The notes under the pieces are model-generated. The model did not search any database. It had not been told where the DNA came from and worked only from the letters and a program-made list of their open reading frames with translations. The translations under genes and the position numbers were made by a program. Below, piece by piece: positions 39,634-48,338 of a DNA stretch of 64,000 nucleotides. The stretch lies in assembly GCF_029689925.1 (NCBI RefSeq), contig NZ_CP121445.1:3022501-3086500 (forward strand). Direction: 5' to 3'. Source of the DNA: Anaerocolumna sp. AGMB13025 (GTDB taxonomy: Bacteria > Bacillota > Clostridia > Lachnospirales > Lachnospiraceae). Within the stretch, counting starts at the first letter, position 1. Every line of letters begins with the position of its first letter.

Positions 39634-40680
39634 TCAATATAGTATAAATCTTACATAGATTGCAGTTAGCGTGAATGCAATCAGCATATGAAGTAATTTG
39701 GACTTAATATATAAACCGATGGATAGCCTTGTACTATTAATTACACTTTTGGTCTGAGCCGCTCCGGACAGACCGCCAAAAGCTGTAATCATGGTAATCA
39801 AGGCTATTTTTGTGCCCATTTCCAGATTTGATAAACTGATGTTGTTTATGCCTGTGGTAATTTCTAAAAAACCGGTGGTCAGAAGTTTTAGATAACCATC
39901 ACCGGTTCCAAGTGTTGAAATAATCTGAGCCGGTATGGAAAATAATATAATATAGCCTCCTACTTTGGTAATAATCTCAAAGCCATTCATAATGGAATTA
40001 TCCAGTAAGGAAAAATCAAACTTGGCAGCTTCTGTATTAGCCCTGTTACAATTCTGTCCAAATTCCATTGCAGATAGGGAAAGCTTTCTGTTACCGTTTC
40101 GTTTCGGAAACAGACGAAAAAGTATAAAGGAAGATAGGATACCAGATAAATATATAATCAGTAATAAATAAAAACGGATTTCTGGTAGTTTTAGCTGGGA
40201 GATTGCAATGTAACTCATAATAAACATAGGACTGGCATTGTTGCAAAAAGCTAAAAGATACTGCCCTTCTTCTTCATCAATGGTTCCTTGGTTTACCAAA
40301 TCGGCAACTGATTTGGCACCAACTGGTATACCGGATAAAAAACCCATTAAAACCGGATAACAGCCGCCCCGGCTGATTCCAAACAGAAAATGAAAGACCG
40401 GATAAAGGATTTTGCTTAAGGGTTTCGTGATTTGTAAGGCTATTACCAGATTGGATACGATAATAAAAGGTAATAAAGTTGGCAGTACGGTATTAAACCA
40501 TAACAGAAGACCTTTTTTCGCACCCAGGTAAGAGGAGGAAGGAAAAATTAAGATGATAGCCAAAAACAAGACAATTCCTGCTTTCGTATATGATCTTTTA
40601 TTCTCGCTCGAGGTTTGATTATGCCCATTTTTTTTGCTGAATTTCTTAGATGCTGTATTGATTCCAGTCGTTAAATTCAT
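39634..40680 (-). CDS. ylbJ: Sporulation integral membrane protein YlbJ
   Basis: A 348-residue protein with about eight membrane helices, of the nucleoside-recognition (Gate) superfamily. The YlbJ signature GISRGGCYPVLMGFLSGIPVG is present, followed by FCNNASPMFIMSYI. In Bacillus it is needed for proper spore cortex formation. The N-terminal 40 residues are hydrophilic. A CGGAGGAAG site lies before the ATG. In Bacillus it is co-directional with coaD; here it is inverted and converges with the coaD operon. Confidence 0.92.
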   Translation of the reverse strand: MNLTTGINTASKKFSKKNGHNQTSSENKRSYTKAGIVLFLAIILIFPSSSYLGAKKGLLLWFNTVLPTLLPFIIVSNLVIALQITKPLSKILYPVFHFLFGISRGGCYPVLMGFLSGIPVGAKSVADLVNQGTIDEEEGQYLLAFCNNASPMFIMSYIAISQLKLPEIRFYLLLIIYLSGILSSFILFRLFPKRNGNRKLSLSAMEFGQNCNRANTEAAKFDFSLLDNSIMNGFEIITKVGGYIILFSIPAQIISTLGTGDGYLKLLTTGFLEITTGINNISLSNLEMGTKIALITMITAFGGLSGAAQTKSVINSTRLSIGLYIKSKLLHMLIAFTLTAIYVRFILY

Positions 40681-40985
40681 TTTCTTCCTCCGATAAAAGT
40701 ATTACTATAATCTATTTAACTGCTGTCCAAGATATGCTTAAGAATTCTATTTACCATAAGGCATCCTGCTTATGATTTTATTATATTGCATAAACTATGT
40801 GCATCTTTAGCTGAGAACAGTTAAAATAAGTTAAGTGACTATCATATATCTGGAAAATATGTTATAATACACTAAAATTAAAAATAATAAATGAAACAGG
40901 ACTGGCGTATAATTATGGGAGGGACTTCTAACCGGTTATCATAATTGGAGCAGAATAAGAAAAGCAGTCCGGGAAAGGAATAAGA
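40681..40985. other. Divergent spacer between ylbJ and pepF
   Basis: About 305 bp. A TATAAT at 40863-40868 probably serves pepF, but I see no good -35 box. Nothing else is recognised. Confidence 0.4.
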
Positions 40986-42791
40986 ATGGATAAGATACAA
41001 TTGAAAAAAAGAAGTGAAGTAGAAAGCAGACACAAATGGGCAATTGAGGATTTGTTTGCCAGTGAGGAAGATTGGAAAAAAGAATATGCCCAGACAAAAG
41101 ACCTGATACCTGTAATAAGTAGTTATCAGGGAAGGTTGGCAGAATCGGCGGAAGTTTTACTTGAGTTTTACAAGTTACATGATGAGGTTTCCCTTCATAT
41201 GGAACGGGTTTATGTATATGCCTATCAAAAATACCACGAGGATACCTCAGAAGGTAAATATCAGGGCTATTCCAATCAAGCCGCGAATCTATCCGTTCAG
41301 GTTAGCAGCGCCTTATCCTTTATGGTCCCTGAAATTTTAAGTATACCGGAGGAGACCCTTAACTTTTTTATTGCATCGAATCTGGAATTAAAAAAATATG
41401 AGTTTGCTATCAAAGAAATCATAAGGCAAAAGCCCCACACCCTGTCCACAGAGATGGAAGAATTGATTGCTAATACCGGAGAGATGGCAGAATCTCCGGA
41501 AAGTATATTTTCTATGTTTAACAATGCCGATCTTAAATTCCCACAGATTGAAAATGAAAATGGTGAGATGGTGGATTTGACTCATGGCAGATACATTTCC
41601 TATATGGAGAGTTCTGATCGAAGAGTCAGAAAGGATGCCTTCCAGACTCTTTATGCAACTTATAAAAAGTACAAGAATACCTTGGCTGCAACCTTTAGTG
41701 CCAACGTGAAACAGGAAGCTTTTTTTGCCAAGGTAAGAAAGTACCCCTCCGCCATGGAGAAGGAACTAGATAAGAGCAATATTCCTTTATCTGTATATAC
41801 GAATTTAATCGAAGTAGTACATGAATATATGCCTCTTATGCATCGATATGTTGCATTGCGCAAGAAGCTCTTAGGTCTTACAGAACTTCATATGTATGAT
41901 TTATACACTCCCATCGTTACAGATGCAGATACGAAGATTAGCTTTGAAGAAGCCAAAGAAATGGTTTATAACGGTTTGGAGCCATTAGGTGATAAATACC
42001 GAAGGGTTTTAAAGGAAGGTTTTGAAAACAGCTGGATTGATGTATATGAAAATGAAGGAAAGCGAAGCGGTGCTTATTCCTGGGGAGCATATGGCACTCA
42101 CCCTTATGTACTGCTTAACTATCAGGATACCCTGGATAATGTATTTACCCTTGCCCATGAAATGGGACACGCGCTCCACAGCTACCATTCGGATGCGGCA
42201 CTTCCTATTACTTATGCAGGATACCGAATCTTTGTTGCAGAAGTGGCGTCTACTTGTAATGAAGCCTTACTAATGGAATATCTCCTTGGTAAAACAGAGG
42301 ATAAAAAGGAAAGGGCATATTTACTGAATCATTTTCTGGAACAATTCAGAACTACTATTTACAGACAGACTATGTTTGCTGAATTCGAGATGATTACCCA
42401 TAAGAAATCTATGGACGGGGAGGCGCTTACTGCCGATACCCTGTGTCAGATTTACCGTGACCTTAATATCTGCTACTTTGGTAATGACATTGTAATAGAT
42501 CCTGAAATTGATATGGAATGGGCAAGAATCCCTCACTTTTATAATGCTTTTTATGTATATCAATATGCTACAGGATATTCCGCAGCCATTGCCCTTTCCA
42601 GAAAAATATTAAAAGAAGGTCAGCCGGCGGTAGAGGATTATATTAATAAGTTCTTAAGCGGCGGCAGTTCCGATTATCCGATTGAACTTCTTAAGAAAGC
42701 CGGTGTTGATATGAGTACCAAGGAACCGGTAAAACAGGCACTTACTTTATTCGGACAGCTTTTGGATGAGATGGAAGAATTGATGAAATAA
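40986..42791 (+). CDS. pepF: Oligoendopeptidase F
   Basis: A 601-residue cytosolic zinc metallopeptidase of family M3B that cleaves short peptides. The catalytic motif HEMGH is at 391-395 (H391, E392, H395), with a downstream glutamate in AEVASTCNEALL. The length is typical for PepF. The GGAAAGGA site lies before the ATG. It stands alone, ending at a strong terminator. Confidence 0.95.
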   Translation: MDKIQLKKRSEVESRHKWAIEDLFASEEDWKKEYAQTKDLIPVISSYQGRLAESAEVLLEFYKLHDEVSLHMERVYVYAYQKYHEDTSEGKYQGYSNQAANLSVQVSSALSFMVPEILSIPEETLNFFIASNLELKKYEFAIKEIIRQKPHTLSTEMEELIANTGEMAESPESIFSMFNNADLKFPQIENENGEMVDLTHGRYISYMESSDRRVRKDAFQTLYATYKKYKNTLAATFSANVKQEAFFAKVRKYPSAMEKELDKSNIPLSVYTNLIEVVHEYMPLMHRYVALRKKLLGLTELHMYDLYTPIVTDADTKISFEEAKEMVYNGLEPLGDKYRRVLKEGFENSWIDVYENEGKRSGAYSWGAYGTHPYVLLNYQDTLDNVFTLAHEMGHALHSYHSDAALPITYAGYRIFVAEVASTCNEALLMEYLLGKTEDKKERAYLLNHFLEQFRTTIYRQTMFAEFEMITHKKSMDGEALTADTLCQIYRDLNICYFGNDIVIDPEIDMEWARIPHFYNAFYVYQYATGYSAAIALSRKILKEGQPAVEDYINKFLSGGSSDYPIELLKKAGVDMSTKEPVKQALTLFGQLLDEMEELMK

Positions 42792-42904
42792 AATTATATT
42801 AGCAGCAGAATAAGTTATGAGTAATAAGAAGGTAATAGATTAGAAATAGATCGTTAGAAATGAAACGTTTAGAAATAAAACATATAAGTTAATCCTTATT
42901 TTCC

Positions 42905-42970
42905 AAAAAGAGAAGAGTAAAAATACAAGCTAGCCGTTTAAGCTGCTTCGGTTTTACTTCTTCTCTTTTT
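42905..42970 (+). terminator. Terminator after pepF
   Basis: An 18-bp stem with one bulged T (42905-42922 with 42952-42970); the 3' arm ends in TCTTTTT. Confidence 0.75.
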
Positions 42971-42975
42971 GATTT

Positions 42976-43045
42976 GTTGTAGAATATGCAAAAAATATGT
43001 AGATTCTGCAAATGTTATTTACAATTTCATTTATCGTGCTATTAT
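42976..43045 (+). promoter_or_regulatory. Orphan LytTR-type direct repeat and promoter
   Basis: Two copies of a TGTAGAATATGCAAA-like sequence begin at 42976 and 42996, a 20-bp period. Twenty-two bases after the second copy starts, TTTACA (43018-43023) is followed by TATTAT (43040-43045), a 16-bp spacer. The geometry is identical to the operators upstream of agrB and agrD. Transcription would run on the plus strand from about 43052, antisense to the GNAT gene. No ORF with a ribosome binding site follows. Confidence 0.65.
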
Positions 43046-43088
43046 AAAAAGTAGATAGGCTGCGGTTTCAAAATAAAAATATCGGATT

Positions 43089-43535
43089 TTATGTGAAGGT
43101 TTTCTTAAGATAAACCATATCAACTAACTGTACACCGCCTTCGTATATTGGATGGTCATAATTATCCGTAAAAAAATTTTTAACCCGATGAGACACAACA
43201 AAACCACAAGATTCATAAAAAGGTATAGTTAAAGGGCTGTCTCCGGTACCTACAAGCATCGTTTTGCATTTGTCTTTGTAGGAATCAAAGATATAGTTAA
43301 TAAGTTGTTTGCCATAGCCTTTTCCCTGGTATTTTTCATAGGTTGCTATATTTTTTATTTCATACACATCCTCATCTTCCTTCGTAACGACACCTATGCT
43401 TTTTAAATCACCATCGTAAAGGGCATACATATCCCCCCGAGCCAGGTACTTATCAATCATGTCTTCTTGTTCATCTGCTAAAAGGAGCAGATCAAGGAAT
43501 CTTTTTTTATCCTTGGTAATTTTTATTATATGCAT
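43089..43535 (-). CDS. GNAT family N-acetyltransferase
   Basis: A 148-residue acetyltransferase of the GNAT fold. The acetyl-CoA-binding pattern is [17 protein letters not shown], matching R/Q-x-x-G-x-G/A, and a later YESCGF is typical. The substrate is unknown. GGAGGT lies before the ATG. It is 20 bp downstream of tmcAL and probably co-transcribed with it. Its 3' end is overlapped by the predicted antisense transcript from the LytTR-type promoter. Confidence 0.88.
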   Translation of the reverse strand: MHIIKITKDKKRFLDLLLLADEQEDMIDKYLARGDMYALYDGDLKSIGVVTKEDEDVYEIKNIATYEKYQGKGYGKQLINYIFDSYKDKCKTMLVGTGDSPLTIPFYESCGFVVSHRVKNFFTDNYDHPIYEGGVQLVDMVYLKKTFT

Positions 43536-43555
43536 TTGGTATGACCTCCTTATAA

Positions 43556-44797
43556 TTATACTATAATAACTCCATGGGTATATTCATCTTTATTTGCAGT
43601 CCCGTATTTATTATATATCACCTGATTGTATAGATGAGAGGCAAAGATGTCTTCCCCTAACATGGTTAATCCGGTATTACTGAGCAATTTTTTGGCATCA
43701 GCCATTTTTGTAATTACCGGTATCTTTTCGTTTTTAACAATTTCTCGAATCAAATGAGAGGAGGTTCTCTTAAAACCTAACAAGCGGGCATATTGGGTAT
43801 AACCAGCAGCTTTATAGGTATCAAGATTGTTGGAATACAGATTTAATAAAACATGAATCAACCCCCGGTTGATTCGGGTAAGGGTCCATTGCCTGGTCTT
43901 AACCAGCTTTGTCAGCTCTGAAAAGGTCAACCCCTGAATATTAATATCTGTTATCCGGTGGGCTAAATCAGGGGTAATATCGGTATAGGCGGCTAAAGAG
44001 TCACTGGTTTCCTGCATTAGTTTATATTGCAGCAACAGGGAGTAATCCTCCTCAAAAACCGGGTAGGACTTTAAATATTCTTCCAGCAATATGTTATATA
44101 CAGGTTCAGGTATCTGATTCTTTAAATGAGACAGTGACTTTTCTTCCCGGAGATTCTTACGGATTGCAGTAGCACTGCTTATAGAGGATTCCTTAAGGGA
44201 GGAGAGTTCCATAGAGTGGTAATCCGCGGATATTCTTTGGATGGTAACAGGCTTTAAGTTACTATTCAGCTTCAAGAGAGATTTAATATATTCGATCCCT
44301 AGAATATTGTTGGGGGAAGCTAACACATCAGCACTAATATCTTGTGAGACGGTTTTTATTGCCTCCATTCTGGCAGCAGGAAAGGTTTTTCCGCTTTTTA
44401 GGAATTGATTCAATACGGTTTTGTATTCCTGAGGTTCCTCTAATAAGATTGCGGCTGTCTTTTTTAAATGGGTGATATCCCCGCATTCACTTCCAAAGCA
44501 GAGAAAATCAATGATACCAAGCTTGTCCAGTAAGGAAACAGCTCCGAGAGCAAATAATTCGGCGCTCGCTGTGGAAAAACAGACCGGAAGTTCAAAAACT
44601 AAGTCTGCACCACAGGAAAGAGCCATTTTGGTACGGCTGTATTTATCCATGAAAGCAGGAACTCCCCGTTGTACGAAATTACCGCTCATGACGACGACAA
44701 CATAATCGGCACCGGTTATTCGTTTTGCTTCCTGAAGGTGGTAAAAGTGCCCATTATGGAAGGGATTATATTCAGTAATCAGACCAACGGTTTTCAT
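43556..44797 (-). CDS. tmcAL: tRNA(Met) cytidine acetate ligase TmcAL
   Basis: A 413-residue enzyme (formerly YlbM) that activates acetate with ATP to make N4-acetylcytidine at the wobble base of elongator tRNA-Met. The HIGH-type nucleotide motif is HNGH (H14, H17) in [13 protein letters not shown], followed by MSGNFVQRG. The C-terminal half contains the helical region typical of the family. An AAGGAG site precedes the ATG. In Bacillus ylbM lies near ylbJ and rpmF; here it is on the minus strand within the same wider neighbourhood. Confidence 0.94.
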   Translation of the reverse strand: MKTVGLITEYNPFHNGHFYHLQEAKRITGADYVVVVMSGNFVQRGVPAFMDKYSRTKMALSCGADLVFELPVCFSTASAELFALGAVSLLDKLGIIDFLCFGSECGDITHLKKTAAILLEEPQEYKTVLNQFLKSGKTFPAARMEAIKTVSQDISADVLASPNNILGIEYIKSLLKLNSNLKPVTIQRISADYHSMELSSLKESSISSATAIRKNLREEKSLSHLKNQIPEPVYNILLEEYLKSYPVFEEDYSLLLQYKLMQETSDSLAAYTDITPDLAHRITDINIQGLTFSELTKLVKTRQWTLTRINRGLIHVLLNLYSNNLDTYKAAGYTQYARLLGFKRTSSHLIREIVKNEKIPVITKMADAKKLLSNTGLTMLGEDIFASHLYNQVIYNKYGTANKDEYTHGVIIV

Positions 44798-45006
44798 AGT
44801 GTTACTCCTTATGTGGGTGACGAAATAGTAGACTTATCTTAATAAAATCAGTAATTCCATGATAATATAAGCAGAATTATTTTACAAGTAGCTGTATAAA
44901 ATAAAAAGGAAATATGCTGCTGTATATCCTGGTAAGAATTTATTACTTCCTTTATTCCCAAAAAATAGTTATAATAGTATTATTGGTAATAAAAGGGGGG
45001 ATTATT

Positions 45007-45747
45007 GTGATCAATATAGCTGTATGTGATGATGATATCATGGTTACAGACGAGATGCAGGAAATTATTACTCAATATAATAAAGAAAGGGATGAGGAGA
45101 TAAGCTGTGATATATTCCATAATGGGGAGAGCCTTATGTCAGAAGAAAAGGAATACGATATTATATTTCTTGATATTGTGATGGCTGGTATAGATGGGAT
45201 TGAAACAGCAAAAAAATTACGGAAAAAGGATAAAACCGTAGAAATTATCTACTTATCCAGTTATTCCGGGCTAACGAAAGAAGCACTTTCGGTACACGCC
45301 TTTGAATATTTGGAAAAGCCTGTTGACAGGGAACAGATTTATAAACAGCTTGACGAAGCTCTGGAAAAAATATTGAGAAAAAAGCTCAATGAGGAATATA
45401 AATATCATATCGTGTCTTTTAATGCCGGAAAAAATAGTGTCCGTCTGCCTATAGACGACATTTACTATTTTGAGCGGGTAGACCGCAAACTTAAGGCTGT
45501 AACCAAAAAAGGTAATTTTATGCTCTATGAAACCATTGCCTCCATTGAGGAGAAACTTCACCAATATGATTTTGTAACACCTCATCAAAGTTTTGTGGTA
45601 AATATTAATAATATGAAAGATTACTTAAAAGATGAAATTATAATGTTAAATTGTGACATTATTCCGGTTGCTCAAAAACGGGCATCGGAAGTAAAACGGA
45701 CTATGAGAGAATTTTTACAGAAAAAATTGGAACATAGTACGAAATAG
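45007..45747 (+). CDS. LytTR-family response regulator (AgrA-like)
   Basis: A 246-residue transcription regulator. Residues 3-115 form a receiver domain with the acidic D9/D10, phospho-acceptor D56 (FLDIVMAGIDG), S84/S85 and K104. Residues 140-240 form a LytTR DNA-binding domain (FVTPHQSFVVNI is characteristic). The start is GTG, with AAAGGGGGG 7-10 bases before it; the frame is open further upstream, but this start places the receiver at the N-terminus. It lies 22 bp before the kinase gene and is the obvious regulator for the Agr locus, binding direct repeats of the kind found upstream of agrB and agrD. Confidence 0.92.
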   Translation: MINIAVCDDDIMVTDEMQEIITQYNKERDEEISCDIFHNGESLMSEEKEYDIIFLDIVMAGIDGIETAKKLRKKDKTVEIIYLSSYSGLTKEALSVHAFEYLEKPVDREQIYKQLDEALEKILRKKLNEEYKYHIVSFNAGKNSVRLPIDDIYYFERVDRKLKAVTKKGNFMLYETIASIEEKLHQYDFVTPHQSFVVNINNMKDYLKDEIIMLNCDIIPVAQKRASEVKRTMREFLQKKLEHSTK

Positions 45748-45769
45748 TTAAGTTGTCTGAGGTGGAACA

Positions 45770-47092
45770 ATGAATTACATGGTTTTTATCGTAGGATTAT
45801 TTTTATCCAGCATGGTATCTGTTAGTATTATAATGGATTTTCTGGATAAATTATTTGAAAGAAATAGTAAGAAAAAATTACTATACCATATGGTCAAGGT
45901 AGTCTTCATTATTATCCTGGCTGGAGTTAATGCTTTACATAACGGATGGATTAATCTGATTACCGTGATCGGACTCTCAGAATACATTGCCTTTAAGCTG
46001 TATTATGGGCGGTCATTAAAACAATTGTTTTACATAATTTGTATTGTTGTTAGTATGGGGGCTTGTGAATCCATCGGGATTGTCCTTTTAAATTACCTAT
46101 TTGCCACTCTGCCCATAGCGATGGAATCAGAGAAATTAAGACCCTTGTTTAATGTTACCATAAGCCAGGTTTTTGTGATTTTAATCAGCCATGCAGTTAT
46201 CCTGCAAATTATTAAGAAGAAAAACATCAATGAATTGACTCATCAGCAGTATCTTTTTGCTTTTGGATATGCCCTGTTTAGTATTATCAATATCTATATT
46301 TTATCCGTGCTTTTAAAGGATTCCTTTTCTGACGGGGAATTAGTACTGGTACTTATAACAATAACCGGAATTGTAATAATTAATACGCATTTTTTAAAGT
46401 TTTTAGAATTTGCCTCAGATAACAATAGGCTTCAATATGAAAACAATCTGTTTCTGCAACAGTCTAAAATGCAGTACCAGTATTATGATAATATAGAACA
46501 GCAGTATAGAGAATCCCTAAGTATATTGCATGATGTTAAACGCCATATCAGGGCAATAGAAGAATTATACCGGCATAAAGAGAGCGAAACCGCAGTAGAA
46601 TACTCCAAAAAAATAAGCCATAAGCTGGATTCCTTCCGATTAAATGATTATACCGATAACCGTATGTTAAACATTATTTTAAATGACAAGATGAGGGTGG
46701 CGGAGCAGAAGAAGATTGATTTTTCCTGTAGGATTGAGGAAGTAGATCTTAACTTTATCGATAATATTGACCTGACAACGATATTTGCCAATTTGCTTGA
46801 TAATGCAATTGAAGCCTGTCAGGATTTAGGAGATGTAGAGAGCGGTAAATCGATTGTAGTGCAGGTTGGTGCTTTTAATAATCTGGTTGTAATTACAATT
46901 AAGAATACCTTAAAGGAAACCATATCCGGCGTAGGCAACAATATGAAATCCAGCAAGAAAAACCACAGCGGCATTGGTCTTCCAAACGTTATTAATGTAA
47001 TTAGTAAATACAACGGTGATTTTAATATCCAAAAAGAAGGAAATATGTTTGTGTGCAGTATTATATTATCCAAGCAGGGACGCCAGGATTAA
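45770..47092 (+). CDS. GHKL-type sensor histidine kinase (AgrC-like)
   Basis: A 440-residue receptor kinase. Six hydrophobic helices occupy residues 1-210, as in AgrC peptide receptors. A coiled coil leads to the phospho-acceptor H254 in ILHDVKRHIRAIEE, and a GHKL ATP-binding domain follows with the N-box LLDNAIEAC (N345) and a G box around GIGLPNV. It should detect the cyclic peptide made by AgrB from AgrD and phosphorylate the LytTR regulator. It is translated from the same message as the regulator. Confidence 0.92.
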   Translation: MNYMVFIVGLFLSSMVSVSIIMDFLDKLFERNSKKKLLYHMVKVVFIIILAGVNALHNGWINLITVIGLSEYIAFKLYYGRSLKQLFYIICIVVSMGACESIGIVLLNYLFATLPIAMESEKLRPLFNVTISQVFVILISHAVILQIIKKKNINELTHQQYLFAFGYALFSIINIYILSVLLKDSFSDGELVLVLITITGIVIINTHFLKFLEFASDNNRLQYENNLFLQQSKMQYQYYDNIEQQYRESLSILHDVKRHIRAIEELYRHKESETAVEYSKKISHKLDSFRLNDYTDNRMLNIILNDKMRVAEQKKIDFSCRIEEVDLNFIDNIDLTTIFANLLDNAIEACQDLGDVESGKSIVVQVGAFNNLVVITIKNTLKETISGVGNNMKSSKKNHSGIGLPNVINVISKYNGDFNIQKEGNMFVCSIILSKQGRQD

Positions 47093-47101
47093 AAAGTAAA
47101 C

Positions 47102-47172
47102 CATGTAGAATAGACAAAAAACATGTAGAATAGACAAGAGATATTGATAATTTTTCTTTTCAAAGATACAAT
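47102..47172 (+). promoter_or_regulatory. LytTR-type operator and promoter of agrB
   Basis: Direct repeats CATGTAGAATAGACAA start at 47102 and 47122, followed by TTGATA at 47144-47149, a 17-bp spacer and TACAAT at 47167-47172. The second copy starts exactly 22 bp before the -35 box, a position typical of class II activation. Confidence 0.75.
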
Positions 47173-47255
47173 AAAAATTAAGATGCAGAAAGTTCAATGT
47201 TCTTATGACCTGCAGATGTGCTGTTCAGGATTAAAAGTGGAGGGGGAGTTTTTAC

Positions 47256-47852
47256 ATGTTTGGTAAGGCATCAAAGAGTCTTGCGAACAAGCTGGTAAAG
47301 AAGAATATAATTGCAAAAGAAGATTTTGAGGTTTATCAATTCGGCATGGAAACCTTTCTGATGAAAGCATTCCATATTATATCTTATCTGGTGATTGGGG
47401 CTGTTTTTTTTAGACTCCCGGAATTATTGGTGTTTCTGGCAGCCTTTATCCCTTTAAGAGAAAGCTCGGGAGGGTATCACGCCGGTACAGCCCTTAAGTG
47501 TTACGTTATGTCCTGTGCAACGGTGATTTCCTTTCTCTGTTTTCTTGTTTTTCTGCCGGATAGCATGATGGAATACAGCCTGGTACTGGCTCTGGCTGCA
47601 AGTTTATTCCTGTTTTTGATTGTACCGGTGGAAACGGGCAACAAACCACTTGAGGATGCGGAGAGGACTTACTACAAAAGCAAGGCAGGTTTCATCATAA
47701 TTATCGAATTTGGACTGGTACTGATATTTCGGATGGTTGAATGGAAGGAACTTAGTTTTATTCTGGCCTTAAGTCTGGGTTACGAACTGGTGATTGCATT
47801 AGCAGGTTTCTATGTGAATCGGACCATTCCTGGTTGCAAACATGTAGAATAG
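47256..47852 (+). CDS. agrB: Accessory gene regulator B, AgrD-processing protease
   Basis: A 198-residue polytopic membrane protease that cleaves and cyclises the AgrD precursor. The catalytic pair is H75 and C82 in RESSGGYHAGTALKC, corresponding to the staphylococcal His and Cys. About five membrane helices are seen. The GGAGGGGGAG site lies before the ATG. The last codons (CKHVE) coincide with the first copy of the next LytTR-type repeat, so the operator of agrD is embedded in the agrB 3' end. Confidence 0.93.
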   Translation: MFGKASKSLANKLVKKNIIAKEDFEVYQFGMETFLMKAFHIISYLVIGAVFFRLPELLVFLAAFIPLRESSGGYHAGTALKCYVMSCATVISFLCFLVFLPDSMMEYSLVLALAASLFLFLIVPVETGNKPLEDAERTYYKSKAGFIIIIEFGLVLIFRMVEWKELSFILALSLGYELVIALAGFYVNRTIPGCKHVE

Positions 47853-47910
47853 ACAAAAAACATGTAGAATATGCAAATAATCTTGTAAAAAATTCCAAAT
47901 GAAGTATAAT
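47841..47910 (+). promoter_or_regulatory. LytTR-type operator and promoter of agrD
   Basis: Direct repeats CATGTAGAATA begin at 47841 and 47861, followed by TTGTAA at 47883, a 16-bp spacer and TATAAT at 47905-47910. The 22-bp spacing from the second copy to the -35 box equals that of the agrB and orphan sites. Confidence 0.75.
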
Positions 47911-47971
47911 TAGTTATCATGAAGTGACATACATAACACTATAAACCAATCATTTAAATGGAGGTAGCAAT

Positions 47972-48118
47972 ATGAAAAATGAAATGGAAAACAAGGTTTT
48001 AACTGTAGTATCAAAATTAGCAATGGGAACTGCAAAAAAGACTGCCAATTCAGCTTGCGTATTTTTAGGTTATCAGCCTAAACTGCCACAATCCGTCAAT
48101 AAACTAAAGAAATTCTAG
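47972..48118 (+). CDS. agrD: Cyclic lactone autoinducer peptide precursor (AgrD-like)
   Basis: A 48-residue precursor, too short for most gene finders. An amphipathic leader (MENKVLTVVSKLAMGTAKKTANS) is followed by ACVFLGYQPKLP and a basic tail. The Cys and the YQPK.P block match clostridial AgrD peptides, so the thiolactone ring probably forms from that Cys to a residue 4-5 positions later; the exact ring size is inference. A GGAGG site lies 7 bases before the ATG. It has its own LytTR-type promoter and ends at a perfect hairpin. Confidence 0.88.
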   Translation: MKNEMENKVLTVVSKLAMGTAKKTANSACVFLGYQPKLPQSVNKLKKF

Positions 48119-48190
48119 TGAAAGTACATTAGATTTCAAACATCCATTTTTTTACTAAAATCCTACAATTTTATGTTTTAAATGAATCGG

Positions 48191-48230
48191 GATATCGCCA
48201 ATATTAGAATAATATTGGCGATATCCTTTT
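48191..48230 (+). terminator. Terminator after agrD
   Basis: A perfect 15-bp stem (48191-48205 with 48211-48225) and a 5-base loop are followed by CTTTT. Confidence 0.85.
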
Positions 48231-48338
48231 GGCAGGACTTGCTAGTCCGCTTATCATATGTTACTATGTAAATGAACAATTATAGATAAATTTCGACAAA
48301 TTACTTAAGAGAAAATTATCAATGGAAAGGAAAACACC

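Noticed and set aside
43146..43230. Short plus-strand ORF downstream of the orphan LytTR-type promoter
   Set aside because: About 26 codons without a ribosome binding site, lying antisense in the GNAT gene; not convincing as an effector peptide.
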